30,000 nt of DNA from Theodoxus fluviatilis (taxonomy: Eukaryota > Mollusca > Gastropoda > Cycloneritida > Neritidae): positions 1-30,000 of the forward strand of contig JAWQFJ010000574.1 in assembly GCA_034096865.1 (NCBI GenBank), written 5' to 3'. This document shows positions 9,427 through 19,496 of the stretch, piece after piece. The notes below the pieces were generated by a model that ran no database searches, had not been told where the DNA came from, and saw nothing but the letters and a program-made list of their open reading frames with translations. The translations under genes and the position numbers were made by a program. Numbering within the stretch: position 1 is the stretch's first letter; the number at the start of each line of letters is the position of its first letter.

Positions 9427-10111
9427 CAGGGGCGGATCTGGGTTTGGAAAGGGGGGGGTGCAAAGTTCTTTTTTGTTTTGTTTTGTATCTTATCAGCGAA
9501 GGCGCGAAGCGCCGAACCGACGGCGCGAAGCGCCGAGCATGCTAGGGGGGTCCGGGGGCATGCCCCCCCGGAATTTTTTTTAAAAAAGGAAGCAAAATGG
9601 TGCAATCTGGTGCAATCTGAGCGTGTAAAGTGCTATTTTCAGGCGATACATTTTGCCACTGATGTGTTGGGGGGTGGAGATAGGACCAACTGTCTCTCTC
9701 TTGGGAAGCACATGCTCGAAAATGTACAGTGCTAAATAAGTTCGATGTTAATAATAAAGATTCACAATTCACAAAAACAACATGAGGAAAAAGTCTTTGC
9801 AACAAGATCATACCTCGAATTTAATAATCTTTATTCCGAATATGTAAGAAGACATCTGAAACCAGTTTGTTGTGGGAGTCAGGCCTGGTCAGTCTAGAGA
9901 CATTGAATAAACACACACATGGAGGAATTTGCCTAGTCATAGGCCTAATCATGTGACAACATTTTCTGTGACTGAAGGCGCATGACTGTGTTGTATTTTG
10001 TTGCAAATCTGTTGACAGCATCTGGAATGTCTATTTTCATTCCTGTATTAGCATCTCTCAGGCTCTCTCTCTCTCTCTTTCTCTTTTTTTTTCTTCTTTT
10101 TTTTGCTGTAT

Positions 10112-10159
<48 letters not shown>

Positions 10160-10799
10160 GGGGGGGGGGGGGTGCAATTACATTTAATTTTACTAGTGCA
10201 TTCCTATATTTATCAGCATCTCTCTCTCTGCACCCACCCACCCCTTTTTATTTTGGCTGGGGTGTGTGTGTGTGTGTGTGTGTGTGCAATTACATCACTA
10301 TATTTATCAACATATTTCTCTTTCCATTTTTTAAATGTATTATCATTGTTTATGTATTTTATTTCTTTAATTTATTTAGTTAGTTTTTTGGCTGGGGGTG
10401 GAATTACATTTACATTACTATATTTATCAGCATCTCTTTCTCTTTTTTGTTCTGCCGAGGGAGGGGGGGGGGGGGTGCAATTACATTTACATTACTATAT
10501 TTATCAGCTTCTCTCTTTCTTTTTTTTTAAGCCGAGGAGGTGGGGGGGGGGGGGGGGTGCAAGTATATTTACATTCCAATATTTATCAACATCTCTTTCC
10601 CTGAGTCTCTCATTTTTTTGTCTTTTTGCTTGTGGGGGGGGGGGGGGGGTGCAATTACATTTACATTACTACATTATCAACATATCTCTTTTTTTTCTTT
10701 CTTTCTTTCTTTCTTTTTTTTTTTTTTTTTTTTTTTGTCCCGCTGGGGGGGGGGGGGGGTGCAATTGCACCCATTGCACCCCCCCCAGATCCGCCCCTG
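9427..10799. mobile_element. Non-autonomous DNA transposon with 16-bp perfect TIRs
   Basis: The left end CAGGGGCGGATCTGGG (9427-9442) is exactly inverted at the right end, CCCAGATCCGCCCCTG (10784-10799). The inversion continues imperfectly into GGGGTGCAA. The CAGGGGCGGATC terminus resembles hAT-type ends. TCTCT flanks both sides (9422-9426 and 10800-10804), but this is low-complexity sequence, so the duplication is uncertain. Inside are two GGCGCGAAGCGCC hairpins (9501-9513, 9522-9534), a CCGGGGGCATGCCCCCCCGG palindrome (9552-9571) and an array of G-tract modules on the right. No transposase is present. It sits in the plexin intron between PSI1 and the next exon. Confidence 0.75.
10110..10779 (+). 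repeat. Tandem G-tract modules, about 7 copies
   Basis: A module consisting of a G-run (or GT-run), then TGCAATTACATTTACATTAC, then TATATTTATCA and a CT/T-rich stretch recurs. The TGCAATTACAT word starts near 10173, 10285, 10399, 10476, 10558, 10650 and 10760. Spacing varies from 77 to 114 bp because the G and T runs differ in length. The first copy is preceded by a TG tract (10110-10157). The module resembles the element's own end (G-run plus TGCAA), suggesting expansion from the terminal repeat. Confidence 0.8.
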
Positions 10800-11240
10800 T
10801 CTCTCAATCCCCTTTTCCCACGTAGTGCTGCAAATAGCTGTGGTTGCAGTTCTGTAGTGGTTATCCTCAAAGACCCATTCATTTTATGAAGTAACACTTC
10901 CCTGCAAAAGTACGGTGAACAATGAAAGGAAAGTAAGACATCAAGCATATGTCGATAGTTTTTTAGACGTATTTGCAATGGTCATAATTAGCTACAGATC
11001 ATTGCGGAAAACCCCAGTGATTTGCATATTTTGCTACACAGGTGTGTAAAACATTGTGGTGCATTTTTGTTATGCTACTGTTTTGCAAAATCTCAGCCTA
11101 AAATAGATTATTGGCAGATTACGCAATGAGTATGCAACAGATCTTCACATTACTTAACAGTGATGTTGTTCTAATGAAAAAAATATTGCTTAGGTTCACT
11201 TTATGGAGAAAAAAAACCCACACACATTTCAAACGATGAA

Positions 11241-11271
<31 letters not shown>

Positions 11272-11631
11272 AGTATTACGGACTATCAACCTTTGAATGC
11301 AAGGTAAAGCCATTAATCCCGAAATTTTCAGGGTGGGTTAGAGTAACAGCAAGTACAATCTCGATGTTCCTAGTTTTTCGCCTTTAAGGAGTCGCATAGG
11401 GAGGCGCAGTGCATCAGTACTAACCCCCAAACCACAGGGTGACACACTTCAAAGTAATGTTTACGACTTTCATCAGGGAAAGACGGTTTCTCGTGCATCA
11501 ACAAAGTCCGAGATGCTTTAACCAATAAAAACAACTTTATATAATCCACTTCATACAACCTGTAAGTGTGTACACTTCCACTGGATTTCTATAAATAATG
11601 TGGACTTGGAGCAGTAAAAATATATCACGCG

Positions 11632-11675
11632 CGCACACAAACACACACACACACACACACACACGCGCGCGCGCA

Positions 11676-11738
<63 letters not shown>

Positions 11739-11783
11739 ACACAGACACACACACACACACACACCAAAACACACAAACACACA
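11632..11783. repeat. (CA)n tract with embedded (CG)n
   Basis: CA repeats are interrupted by an ACGCGCGCGCGCAC block near 11663-11676 and by a few AAAC and CAGA variants. Alternating purine-pyrimidine sequence of this length and with CG steps is the type prone to left-handed Z-DNA. Confidence 0.95.
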
Positions 11784-12025
11784 TGCGCGAGCGCGCCCCG
11801 TCTCTTCCATTTTACCTGTGGTTTCCGTATACATATCCTGTATACAGTAAAACATCAATAACGGGTGAAGCTTTATATTCTAACTCCATCCCACGTTTGA
11901 CTCTCAACGGGTGGTCCCTACGCCCTAACTCCAGGGCCCGACGCTGATGTTGGACACAAACGTGACAAAAAGTAACGCGTCCGGGTTTAGGTGAAACTCC
12001 CCGGACAGGTTTTTTTCTCCAAAAA

Positions 12026-12273
12026 ACGTAACAAATATTTTTTTTTTTTAGGCGTTTTAGGACAAGAGAATCAAAATGGCCTGAAGAACTTTTGACCAAA
12101 AAAATCCCGCAATAGCAGCCCCCCGCAATAGAAAAAAAACTGAAAAAATTTGTTTCGAAAAAAAAAGTAACAAAAATATTATGGTTTTTTAGGCATTTTA
12201 GGACAAAAGAATCAAAATGGCGTAAGAACTTTTATTGAAAAATAAATCCCGTAATAGTGGCCCTCCGCAATAG
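12026..12273. repeat. Tandem duplication of a roughly 106-bp sequence
   Basis: Copy 1 (about 12026-12131) and copy 2 (about 12165-12273) share TTTTAGGACAA-A/G-AGAATCAAAATGG and CCCGCAATAG-like cores, each ending in CCGCAATAG. They differ by substitutions and homopolymer changes. CCCGYAATAG also occurs twice inside each copy. It may be part of a dispersed element; borders are not clear. Confidence 0.7.
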
Positions 12274-12973
12274 AGAGCCGACCCCGCCACAAATTGCAAC
12301 TAAAGGGGAAGGACTATAGAGCATCAGCCGCACATTGCACTCTGCACTAGCACTAAATTTCCTCGCACATATAATCTTGTTGCAATCGCTAACTTTTTCT
12401 ATAACTCTCTTTGAACTGGCATGTTATGTTTGAAACTCGGTTTGCCCATAACCCTAACTGTCATACAGGATAACACTCAACCAAATGAAGCATTCCCTAT
12501 TTGCATATGATTGGGGTCTCGCTGCTTTCATCCTCTGCCAAGATAATTACACACAAAGCAATCAATGCCCAAAGATCGTACTAGGCCCCTCTATCATGGG
12601 TCCGTCTATTGATTCTCCTCCGGGAATCTCTTTGATGTCAACCTGATTAGCTGTCATCACCAGATCACCTATAATCATGGCCACTGAAGGGCAAAAAAAC
12701 CCCAGAGCCATTGCACCTTCACATGTCAACTGTTTAACTGCCATTAGAGGTGCAATACTGAATAAAAATGGAATAGGAAATGTTGGTCTCGAATACACGA
12801 TCAGTAGTCTGATGAAAAAGAGAAAGAAAAGTCGCAAACTCGGGGAAAGGTGACGATAAAGAAGACGAGAAGAGGTGTAGACTGCCAGATAAAGAAATGC
12901 TTACACAACAAGAAAAAAGAAAAAACCACGATGGCAGAGGGATAATCAACAGAGACGGGATACATAAAAAAGA

Positions 12974-12977
<4 letters not shown>

Positions 12978-13044
<67 letters not shown>

Positions 13045-13102
13045 AGCAGGCAATCTGGCAGGCAGGCAGACAAGCAGGCAGGCAGACAAGTAGGCAGGCA
13101 GA

Positions 13103-13137
<35 letters not shown>

Positions 13138-13154
13138 ACAGACAGACAGGCAGG

Positions 13155-13187
<33 letters not shown>

Positions 13188-13194
13188 GAGGAAG
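12978..13194. repeat. (GA)n followed by (GGCA)n/(GACA)n tract
   Basis: A 64-bp GA tract (12978-13041) is followed by a mixed GGCA/GACA/AGGC tract (13043-13194). In the plexin transcript this reads as CU-rich sequence about 230-450 nt downstream of the PSI1 exon donor. Confidence 0.95.
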
Positions 13195-13423
13195 ACAGAC
13201 GGATGGAAGCATGAAGAGAGAAACATGACTGCTGATAACCACAGGAAAACAGAACCAAAACCGATGACAGACTTCGATCAAATAGACAGTTACACAAATA
13301 CAACTCACTATGAACTATTTGTGAGCAAAAGTGTTCCCCTCTCCCACACACCGCGTGTGGGATGCTGGAGGTCAATGGAAGGTGAACAACTAGTACAGGT
13401 GTACAGCATTGTATAATGCTTAC

Positions 13424-13524
13424 TTGTTCTCCATGACACACCAGCCACACAGCTTGTCCCCCATAGCCATGCAGTCATCGCACGTCGTCTGCAACTCGCA
13501 GTGCCGCGTCCACACCATGGATAG
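13424..13524 (-). CDS. Plexin exon: PSI domain 1
   Basis: The exon reads LSMVWTRHCELQTTCDDCMA then MGDKLCGWCVMEN. It starts at CTCCACAG|CTA in phase 0 and ends AAC AA|GTAAGC in phase 2. The C-x5-C-x2-C...C-G-W-C spacing is the PSI (plexin-semaphorin-integrin) signature. The usual D-P-H/Y before CGWC is D-K-L here. The 3' splice site is directly continuous with a 24-bp tandem array in which every unit repeats the same acceptor sequence. An in-frame open reading frame extends upstream through the array, but I place the exon start where the array ends because alignment to other plexins begins there. Confidence 0.93.
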
Positions 13525-13525
13525 C

Positions 13526-15063
13526 TGTGGAGTAGAACAGACATGTTGCTGTGGAGTAGAACAGACATGTTGCTGTGGAGCAAAACAGACATGTTGCTGT
13601 GGAGTAGAACAGACATGTTGCTGTGGAGCAAAGCAGACATGTTGCTGTGGAGTAGAACAGACATGTTGCTGTGGAGTAGAACAGACATGTTGCTGAGGAG
13701 CAAAACAGACATGTTGCTGTGGAGTAGAACAGACATGTTGCTGTGGAGTAGAACAGACATGTTGCTGTGGAGTAGAACAGACATGTTGCTGTGGAGCAAA
13801 ACAGACATATTGCTGTGGAGCAAAGCAGACATGTTGTTGTGGAGCAAACATACATGGTGTTGTGGAGTAGAACAGACATGTTGCTGTGGAACAAAACAGA
13901 CATGTTGCTGTGGAGTAGAACAGACATATTGCTGTGGAGCAAAGCAGACATGTTGTTGTGGAGCAAACAGACATGGTGTTGTGGAGTAGAACAGACATGT
14001 TGCTGTGGAGCAAGACAGACATGTTGCTGGGGAGCAAAACAGACATGTTGCTGTGGAGTAGAACAGATATGTTGCTGTGGAGCAAAACTGACATGTTGCT
14101 GTGGAGCAAACATACATGTTGCTGTGGAGTAGAACAGACATGTTGCTGTGGAGCAAAACAGACATGTTGCTGGGGAGCAAAACAGACATGTTGCTGTGGA
14201 GTAGAACAGACATGTTGCTGTGGAGCAAAACAGACATGTTGCTGTGGAGCAAACATACATGTTGCTGTGGAGTAGAACAGACATGTTGCTGTGGAGCAAA
14301 GCAGACATGTTGCTGTGGAGCAAAGCAGACATGTTGCTGTGGAGCAAAGCAGACATGTTGCTGTGGAGTAGAATAGACATGTTGCTGTGGAGCAAAACAG
14401 ACATGTTGCTGTGGAGCAAGACAGACATGTTGCTGTGGAGTAGAACAGACATGTTGCTGTGGAGCAAAGCAGACATGTTGCTGTGGAGCAAAGCAGACAT
14501 GTTGCTGTGGAGTAGAACAGACATGTTGCTGTGGAGCAAAGCAGACATATTGCTGTGGAGCAAGACAGACATGTTGCTGTGGAGTAGAACAGACATGTTG
14601 CTGTGGAGCAAAGCAGACATGTTGCTGTGGAGCAAAGCAGACATGTTGCTGTGGAGCAAAGCAGACATGTTGCTGTGGAGCAAAGCAGACATGTTGCTGT
14701 GGAGTAGAATAGACATGTTGCTGTGGAGCAAAGCAGACATGTTGCTGTGGAGCAAAGCAGACATGTTGCTGTGGAGCAAAGCAGACATGTTGCTGTGGAG
14801 CAAGACAGACATGTTGCTGTGGAGTAGAACAGACATGTTGCTGTGGAGCAAAGCAGACATGTTGCTGAGGAGCAAAACAGACATGTTGCTGTGGAGCAAA
14901 GCAGACATGTTGCTGTGGAACAAAGCAGACATGTTGCTGAGAGCAAAACAGACATGTTGCTGTGGAACAAAGCAGACATGTTGCTGTGGAGTAGAACAGA
15001 CATGTTGCTGAGGAGCGGAACAGGCATGTTGCTGAGGAGCAAATCAGACATGTTGTTGTGGAG
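13526..15063. repeat. 24-bp minisatellite, about 64 units, abutting the PSI1 acceptor
   Basis: The minus-strand unit is CAACATGTCTGTTCTACTCCACAG, or the same with TTTTGCTCCACAG. The array begins immediately next to the exon at 13524, so the exon's own acceptor is the last unit. Two interspersed unit types (plus-strand GAGTAGAACAG and GAGCAAARCAG) form local higher-order blocks; for example, the pattern around 13836 recurs about 121 bp later. A few units are 23 bp (near 13836, 13957, 14104, 14246 and 14936). None of the three minus frames has a stop inside a unit, so long open frames across the array are not independent evidence of coding. Confidence 0.97.
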
Positions 15064-16322
15064 AATGATCAAGGAAATTCTGTCCAACCATAACAAACCA
15101 GACTACAGTCGATGCAAGAGTTTTCGCACATACACACAGCAAAGTTGTCGGGGTGCTGTGTATTGCAGTACTTTCTATAGTGTGACACAAAAGTAAACAT
15201 TTAATCATTATGTTCTATTAAAACGATGTTTTCAGAAAAAATTAGCAGCAAAAACAGAGTAACTTTAAGGTTGTGAACAGCATATTCGCCATTTTTATGT
15301 CACACTTTTGCCAGGCTTGCTCGTGCATACCCTCATATGTTTACTCGTACTCTGTGCTGTATCAAAGCAGGTGGAAAGGATGACGGTACATATTAATGAG
15401 ACAAAAATGCTGAGACCCCCAAAAGCAAAGAAAAGTTTTTCATTGTTGAAAATCAAAATGTTGTTTTTGACTGAGTAAATCAAACCACATAAAGACTTTC
15501 AGAATCCCATTTGGACACCATTATCGTGGGTTTATTAAGTTCTTTTTTGGTTTGTTTTTGGTAATGGTGTCAATCTGTAGATTCGATGTCAATAAATATA
15601 TTAATGTGACAAACAAACCATCCTCAAAGAGTATGAATTTCTCTATCGGAATTCAAAATGTATTTTCCAAAAGAGATTCGGATCTGCACTGATAAAAAAG
15701 AGGTTAAGCCAATCGATGATAACAATTATTTATCAACTACAACACTTTCTCTTGAAGTTCATTTGATACACGCCAGAAAATCAAAATGGGATTAATGTAC
15801 ATGTTAACATAATCAAATTGCTTCTTATGATCAAAAGGAAGCTTGGGGCAAGGTCACTGAGATATCATGTTCTCTAAAGAAGGACAACAAAAAATGTCCC
15901 AACAAATCAAGCTTGGTATTAAGCACATAAAAGGTATAGTCATCCTGTAGGGCAGAGAAAACCATTAACATGAATATTCAAAAGAAATCACTTTAACCCC
16001 ATATATTCCATAGATCAAGTCCATTCTGTTGAAAAGCATATCCTCAAAGGAGAAATTGCCGAGGGGGGAAGCAAAGGAAGACGCGATAAGGAAGAAAATC
16101 CGATATTAGGGATGCTGCTTGCTGAACAAAGGTATGCAATTCATTATGTGCTGCCAGCAAAAGCTTAACCTTTTTTTCTCTTTCACTTCGCAAAGCCTCT
16201 CTGCTAATTTCTTTCGCTCACAGGAAGAGGAAAGCTGAGCCCATCAAACACTGCTGCATCACAGAGGACATATGGTACACCCCAGGTCCACTTCCAGCAA
16301 TATCCCGTTTCAATGAAATCAG
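15064..16322 (-). other. AT-rich intronic stretch without features
   Basis: This is ordinary unique-looking AT-rich sequence. I see no exon, repeat array or inverted structure of note. Confidence 0.5.
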
Positions 16323-16679
16323 TCAGCTTGGGTAACAGACAAGGCGTCCAAAGGAAAAAATATTGACGTAGGCAGGCCTGGCTGTTTTGACATTCTTCCC
16401 CCCCTGGCCCTCAGTCTCTTCCGCCAGAATATCAAAGCAGGAGGTAGTCTCCCAGAAGAAAGTTCCTCTGCTGCTCACGAAGAGAGCTTTTTGAGGGTTC
16501 TGGTTGATGGAAAAGCAATGTCTGCTTACTGCTGGCATGAGTGATATGGTTGATAAACTCTCCAGAGTCTGGCTGCCATGATAAATCCATGCCAGTATCT
16601 TGCAGAGCATGGTTAGCACAGAACCCAACAGTGTGGTGACGGATCGTGTTGCAGGCAGGGTCTTTCTACCCGGACCCAC
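16323..16679 (-). other. Unassigned 118-codon open frame
   Basis: I do not recognise this. The frame begins MGPGRKTLPATRSVTTLLGS and stays open with mixed, non-repetitive composition in a non-microsatellite region, which is unusual for this window. It lies on the same strand as plexin, in the 7.5-kb intron, with no plausible acceptor and donor pair that would join the plexin model. A decayed mobile-element coding fragment is the most economical guess. Confidence 0.2.
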
Positions 16680-16815
16680 TCGGAGTAGAGACGTTTTGGG
16701 AAATGGGGGGCCATTACAAGCTGCTCCTCCAAGGTTTTTACAAACGTCATTTCAGTTCTATTTGCACCTCCTCCGATGAGGAGGTTTCGTCGTCTAGGGA
16801 ACTGCCACTTCGCGC

Positions 16816-17188
<373 letters not shown>

Positions 17189-18492
17189 TGAGAGAGAGAA
17201 GAAATAGAACGAAACGGGAAGGGTAGAAGGAAAGGGGACTTTCATGTTGACGAGACTTTACGTTATTGATGCAAGTAATTATTTTCCTGCGATAGGAAAA
17301 ACTCCGCATTTCTGTGGAGTTAAACAAATTAGCGGTATGGAAAAAAATGACAGTAAATTCTAAATGGCTTGCGCTTCTTCGCAAACGGAATCTTTGAGTA
17401 CATATCCTCGTAAATCAATTAAGTAGCAGCGAAACATTTGAGATAAACAAGCGGGAACATTAATTTAAAGTCTCCTTCGCTCAGTACTGCAGGGCTTCGC
17501 TTCTGTTGGGAGTTTCTGCTGGTAATCTTTCATCTTGCACCTGATAGAAGGCCCAGGGGGGCAAACCCCCAAAAATCCAGACAGCAGGTGCTCGTCTGCC
17601 TGCACCCCCAGTGCTTTGCGTCTGCACTCGGCACTGCTCGAACAAGCTGCGTGCGCTCTTTATCACAGAACTTCTATCAAGGGTATTGCCTCCCTTAAGT
17701 GCCTCTCCTGTTTCAAAGATACTTCCAGTGCCAGAACCCTGCTGACTATTGGTCCTCCGTTTTCCTCATCTTGCAGTGGCCAACGGTGCAGTTCCACGGC
17801 CTCCCATCAGTCACGCGTAACTGGGCTCCCACTCAACAGATAACTTATCACCAAACTGTAACTTGAAAGGGAAAGACAGAACTCCCTCGTGCACCTGATA
17901 AGGAAGGAGATGTTGCTTCTCTAGATAATCATCAATAATGAGTGTAACGGATGACGGACCTGTCAGAAGACAGGATTTGGGAGACAAAGGTTTCAGTTTG
18001 TAATGCTTGCCTTGGGCAAAGGTTGTTGTTATTTGTTGACTCCAGCCAAAAACCAAGGCTACAGCAAAATGTTGTTATGTTGTACTGTAATGTGGGGATT
18101 ATCTTCAGCCGTGGTAAGCTCCTAACATAACAACTGGCATTCTCTGGAGACAGAGATCAAATCCCCTGAAGACGGAGTGTGGCTGCCTATACGGCGGGGT
18201 GTTCAAAAACAGTCACACACGCAATCATCTCACCCACTTGGGTGATCCTGGGAATGTTTAGCCCAGGTACGCAACAACAACAACAACAGTTGGTGATGCA
18301 ATGTGGCTTCGTAGGAATTCAGAGAGATAAGCAATCTCGAGTACCAAACAGGGAAAAAAAGAAAGCATAATTATTGTGTGCGCGAGGCTCTCACAAGAAT
18401 TTGGTAAACGTGTTTTTTTCTAGATTAGAAAAATTGACGTAAACTTGGGCAAAAACATTGACCCGTTATGTTCTTTTGGTCCATTCTAAGTA
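17189..18492 (-). other. Intronic stretch with unassigned frame at 17811-18056
   Basis: Mostly unique-looking sequence. The minus frame 17811-18056 (81 codons, with VTLIIDDYLEKQHLLPYQVH) looks protein-like in composition, but I cannot assign it and it lacks flanking splice signals that fit plexin. The GC-richer part (17470-17840) has no other structure that I can name. Confidence 0.3.
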
Positions 18493-18795
18493 TTGCTCTG
18501 TGCAAAGTTTAAAGTACCGGACACAGGCAACTACCTTAAAAATATATTTCTAAATGAAATAAAGGCGTCTAAAAATCGCTTACAATTAGCGGTGGAAAAT
18601 CAACATAAAAATCAGTTCATTTTTCATGTCTACAGCAGTGGTTTCCATACTCTTTATAACAAAGATGAACATTTTCCAGTAAATGATTGTTTAAAAGAAA
18701 GGGAAAATCGTGCGACATTTGTATTAATTGACCATATAATAAAAACAAATAAAATGTTCTACAATCTTCTTCAAAACTGGAAAAGTTTCATGTAA
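18493..18795 (+). other. Unassigned 100-codon plus-strand frame
   Basis: The frame starts MLCAKFKVPDTGNYLKNIFL and ends NKMFYNLLQNWKSFM. It is AT-rich and not low-complexity, with a charged and aromatic composition unlike the shadow frames around it. No domain is recognised, and no promoter or splice context is evident. It could be a remnant of a mobile element or chance. Confidence 0.15.
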
Positions 18796-19127
18796 ATAAT
18801 TGTTGAAAAGTGGGGTGGGGATGGGTGGGGGCAGGGGTTCGGGGTGGGGGGTGAAGGAAGGGAGTGGTGCGTTATTGTAGTAGAATTTTTTCCCGGCAGC
18901 TTTAGATTCCACACTCTACATTAGACTCACAGGGAAAAAGAATGCAAATCAATAAGCAGTACGAAAGTGAAACAGCAGCTCAGAGAACTTCTTCTCAACC
19001 TGACTGATCACTCGCCTGATCTCAAGTATACTGTCCTTTTACGAGGCTAAAAAAAAGAGGACTTGTCCTTCATTTTTCTCTGTATCCTCAACTTTGCCTG
19101 TAAAGTCAGTTTAGGGGAGGGAGGGAG

Positions 19128-19217
19128 ACTGACTGACTGACTGACTGACTGACTGACTGACTGACTGACTGACTGATTGACTGACTGACTGACTGACTGA
19201 CGGACTGATTGACTGAC
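19128..19217. repeat. (GACT)n tail repeat
   Basis: About 22 copies with a few variants (GATT, GACG). Its position at the 3' end of the LINE fragment suggests it is the element's target-primed tail rather than an independent microsatellite. Confidence 0.9.
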
Positions 19218-19428
19218 TTTAATTCGGCCCACGACCCAACTTCACATACATCAGGTTAAATCATTCAGATATTCATATGTACAGGAAAATTATTTTTTTT
19301 TAAATTACAGCCATCGAGGTGGCATGAATAGTATATTCATACAGCAATGCAGGTATGGCCCCATGGTAGTTCGCCCCCTCTGATTGTATCAGAACACTTA
19401 TATATAAGTTGACATGTCTATAACAAAG

Positions 19429-19431
<3 letters not shown>

Positions 19432-19493
<62 letters not shown>
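19432..19493. repeat. (GA)n microsatellite
   Basis: A pure 62-bp GA tract within the 3' untranslated part of the LINE fragment; CU in the plexin transcript. Confidence 0.97.

Positions 19494-19496
<3 letters not shown>

Larger units (their letters stand above)
10800..13423 (-). other. Remainder of the plexin intron left of the PSI1 exon
   Basis: No coding exon was found here. The contents are a GGCT tract (11241-11271), a CA/CG tract (11632-11783), a 106-bp direct duplication (12026-12273), a GA tract and a GGCA/GACA tract (12978-13194). Open frames in the repeat zones translate to CV, SL or CL runs and are not genes. Confidence 0.6.

Noticed and set aside
10172..10889. Plus-strand frames rich in GGGG and FFF over the transposon modules
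   Set aside because: Caused by G- and T-runs of the repeat modules.
13420..15096. Open frames of 558 and 485 codons on the minus strand and up to 263 codons on the plus strand across the minisatellite
   Set aside because: The 24-bp unit has no stop in these frames, so length is a by-product of the repeat. Only the terminal 33 codons match a protein family.
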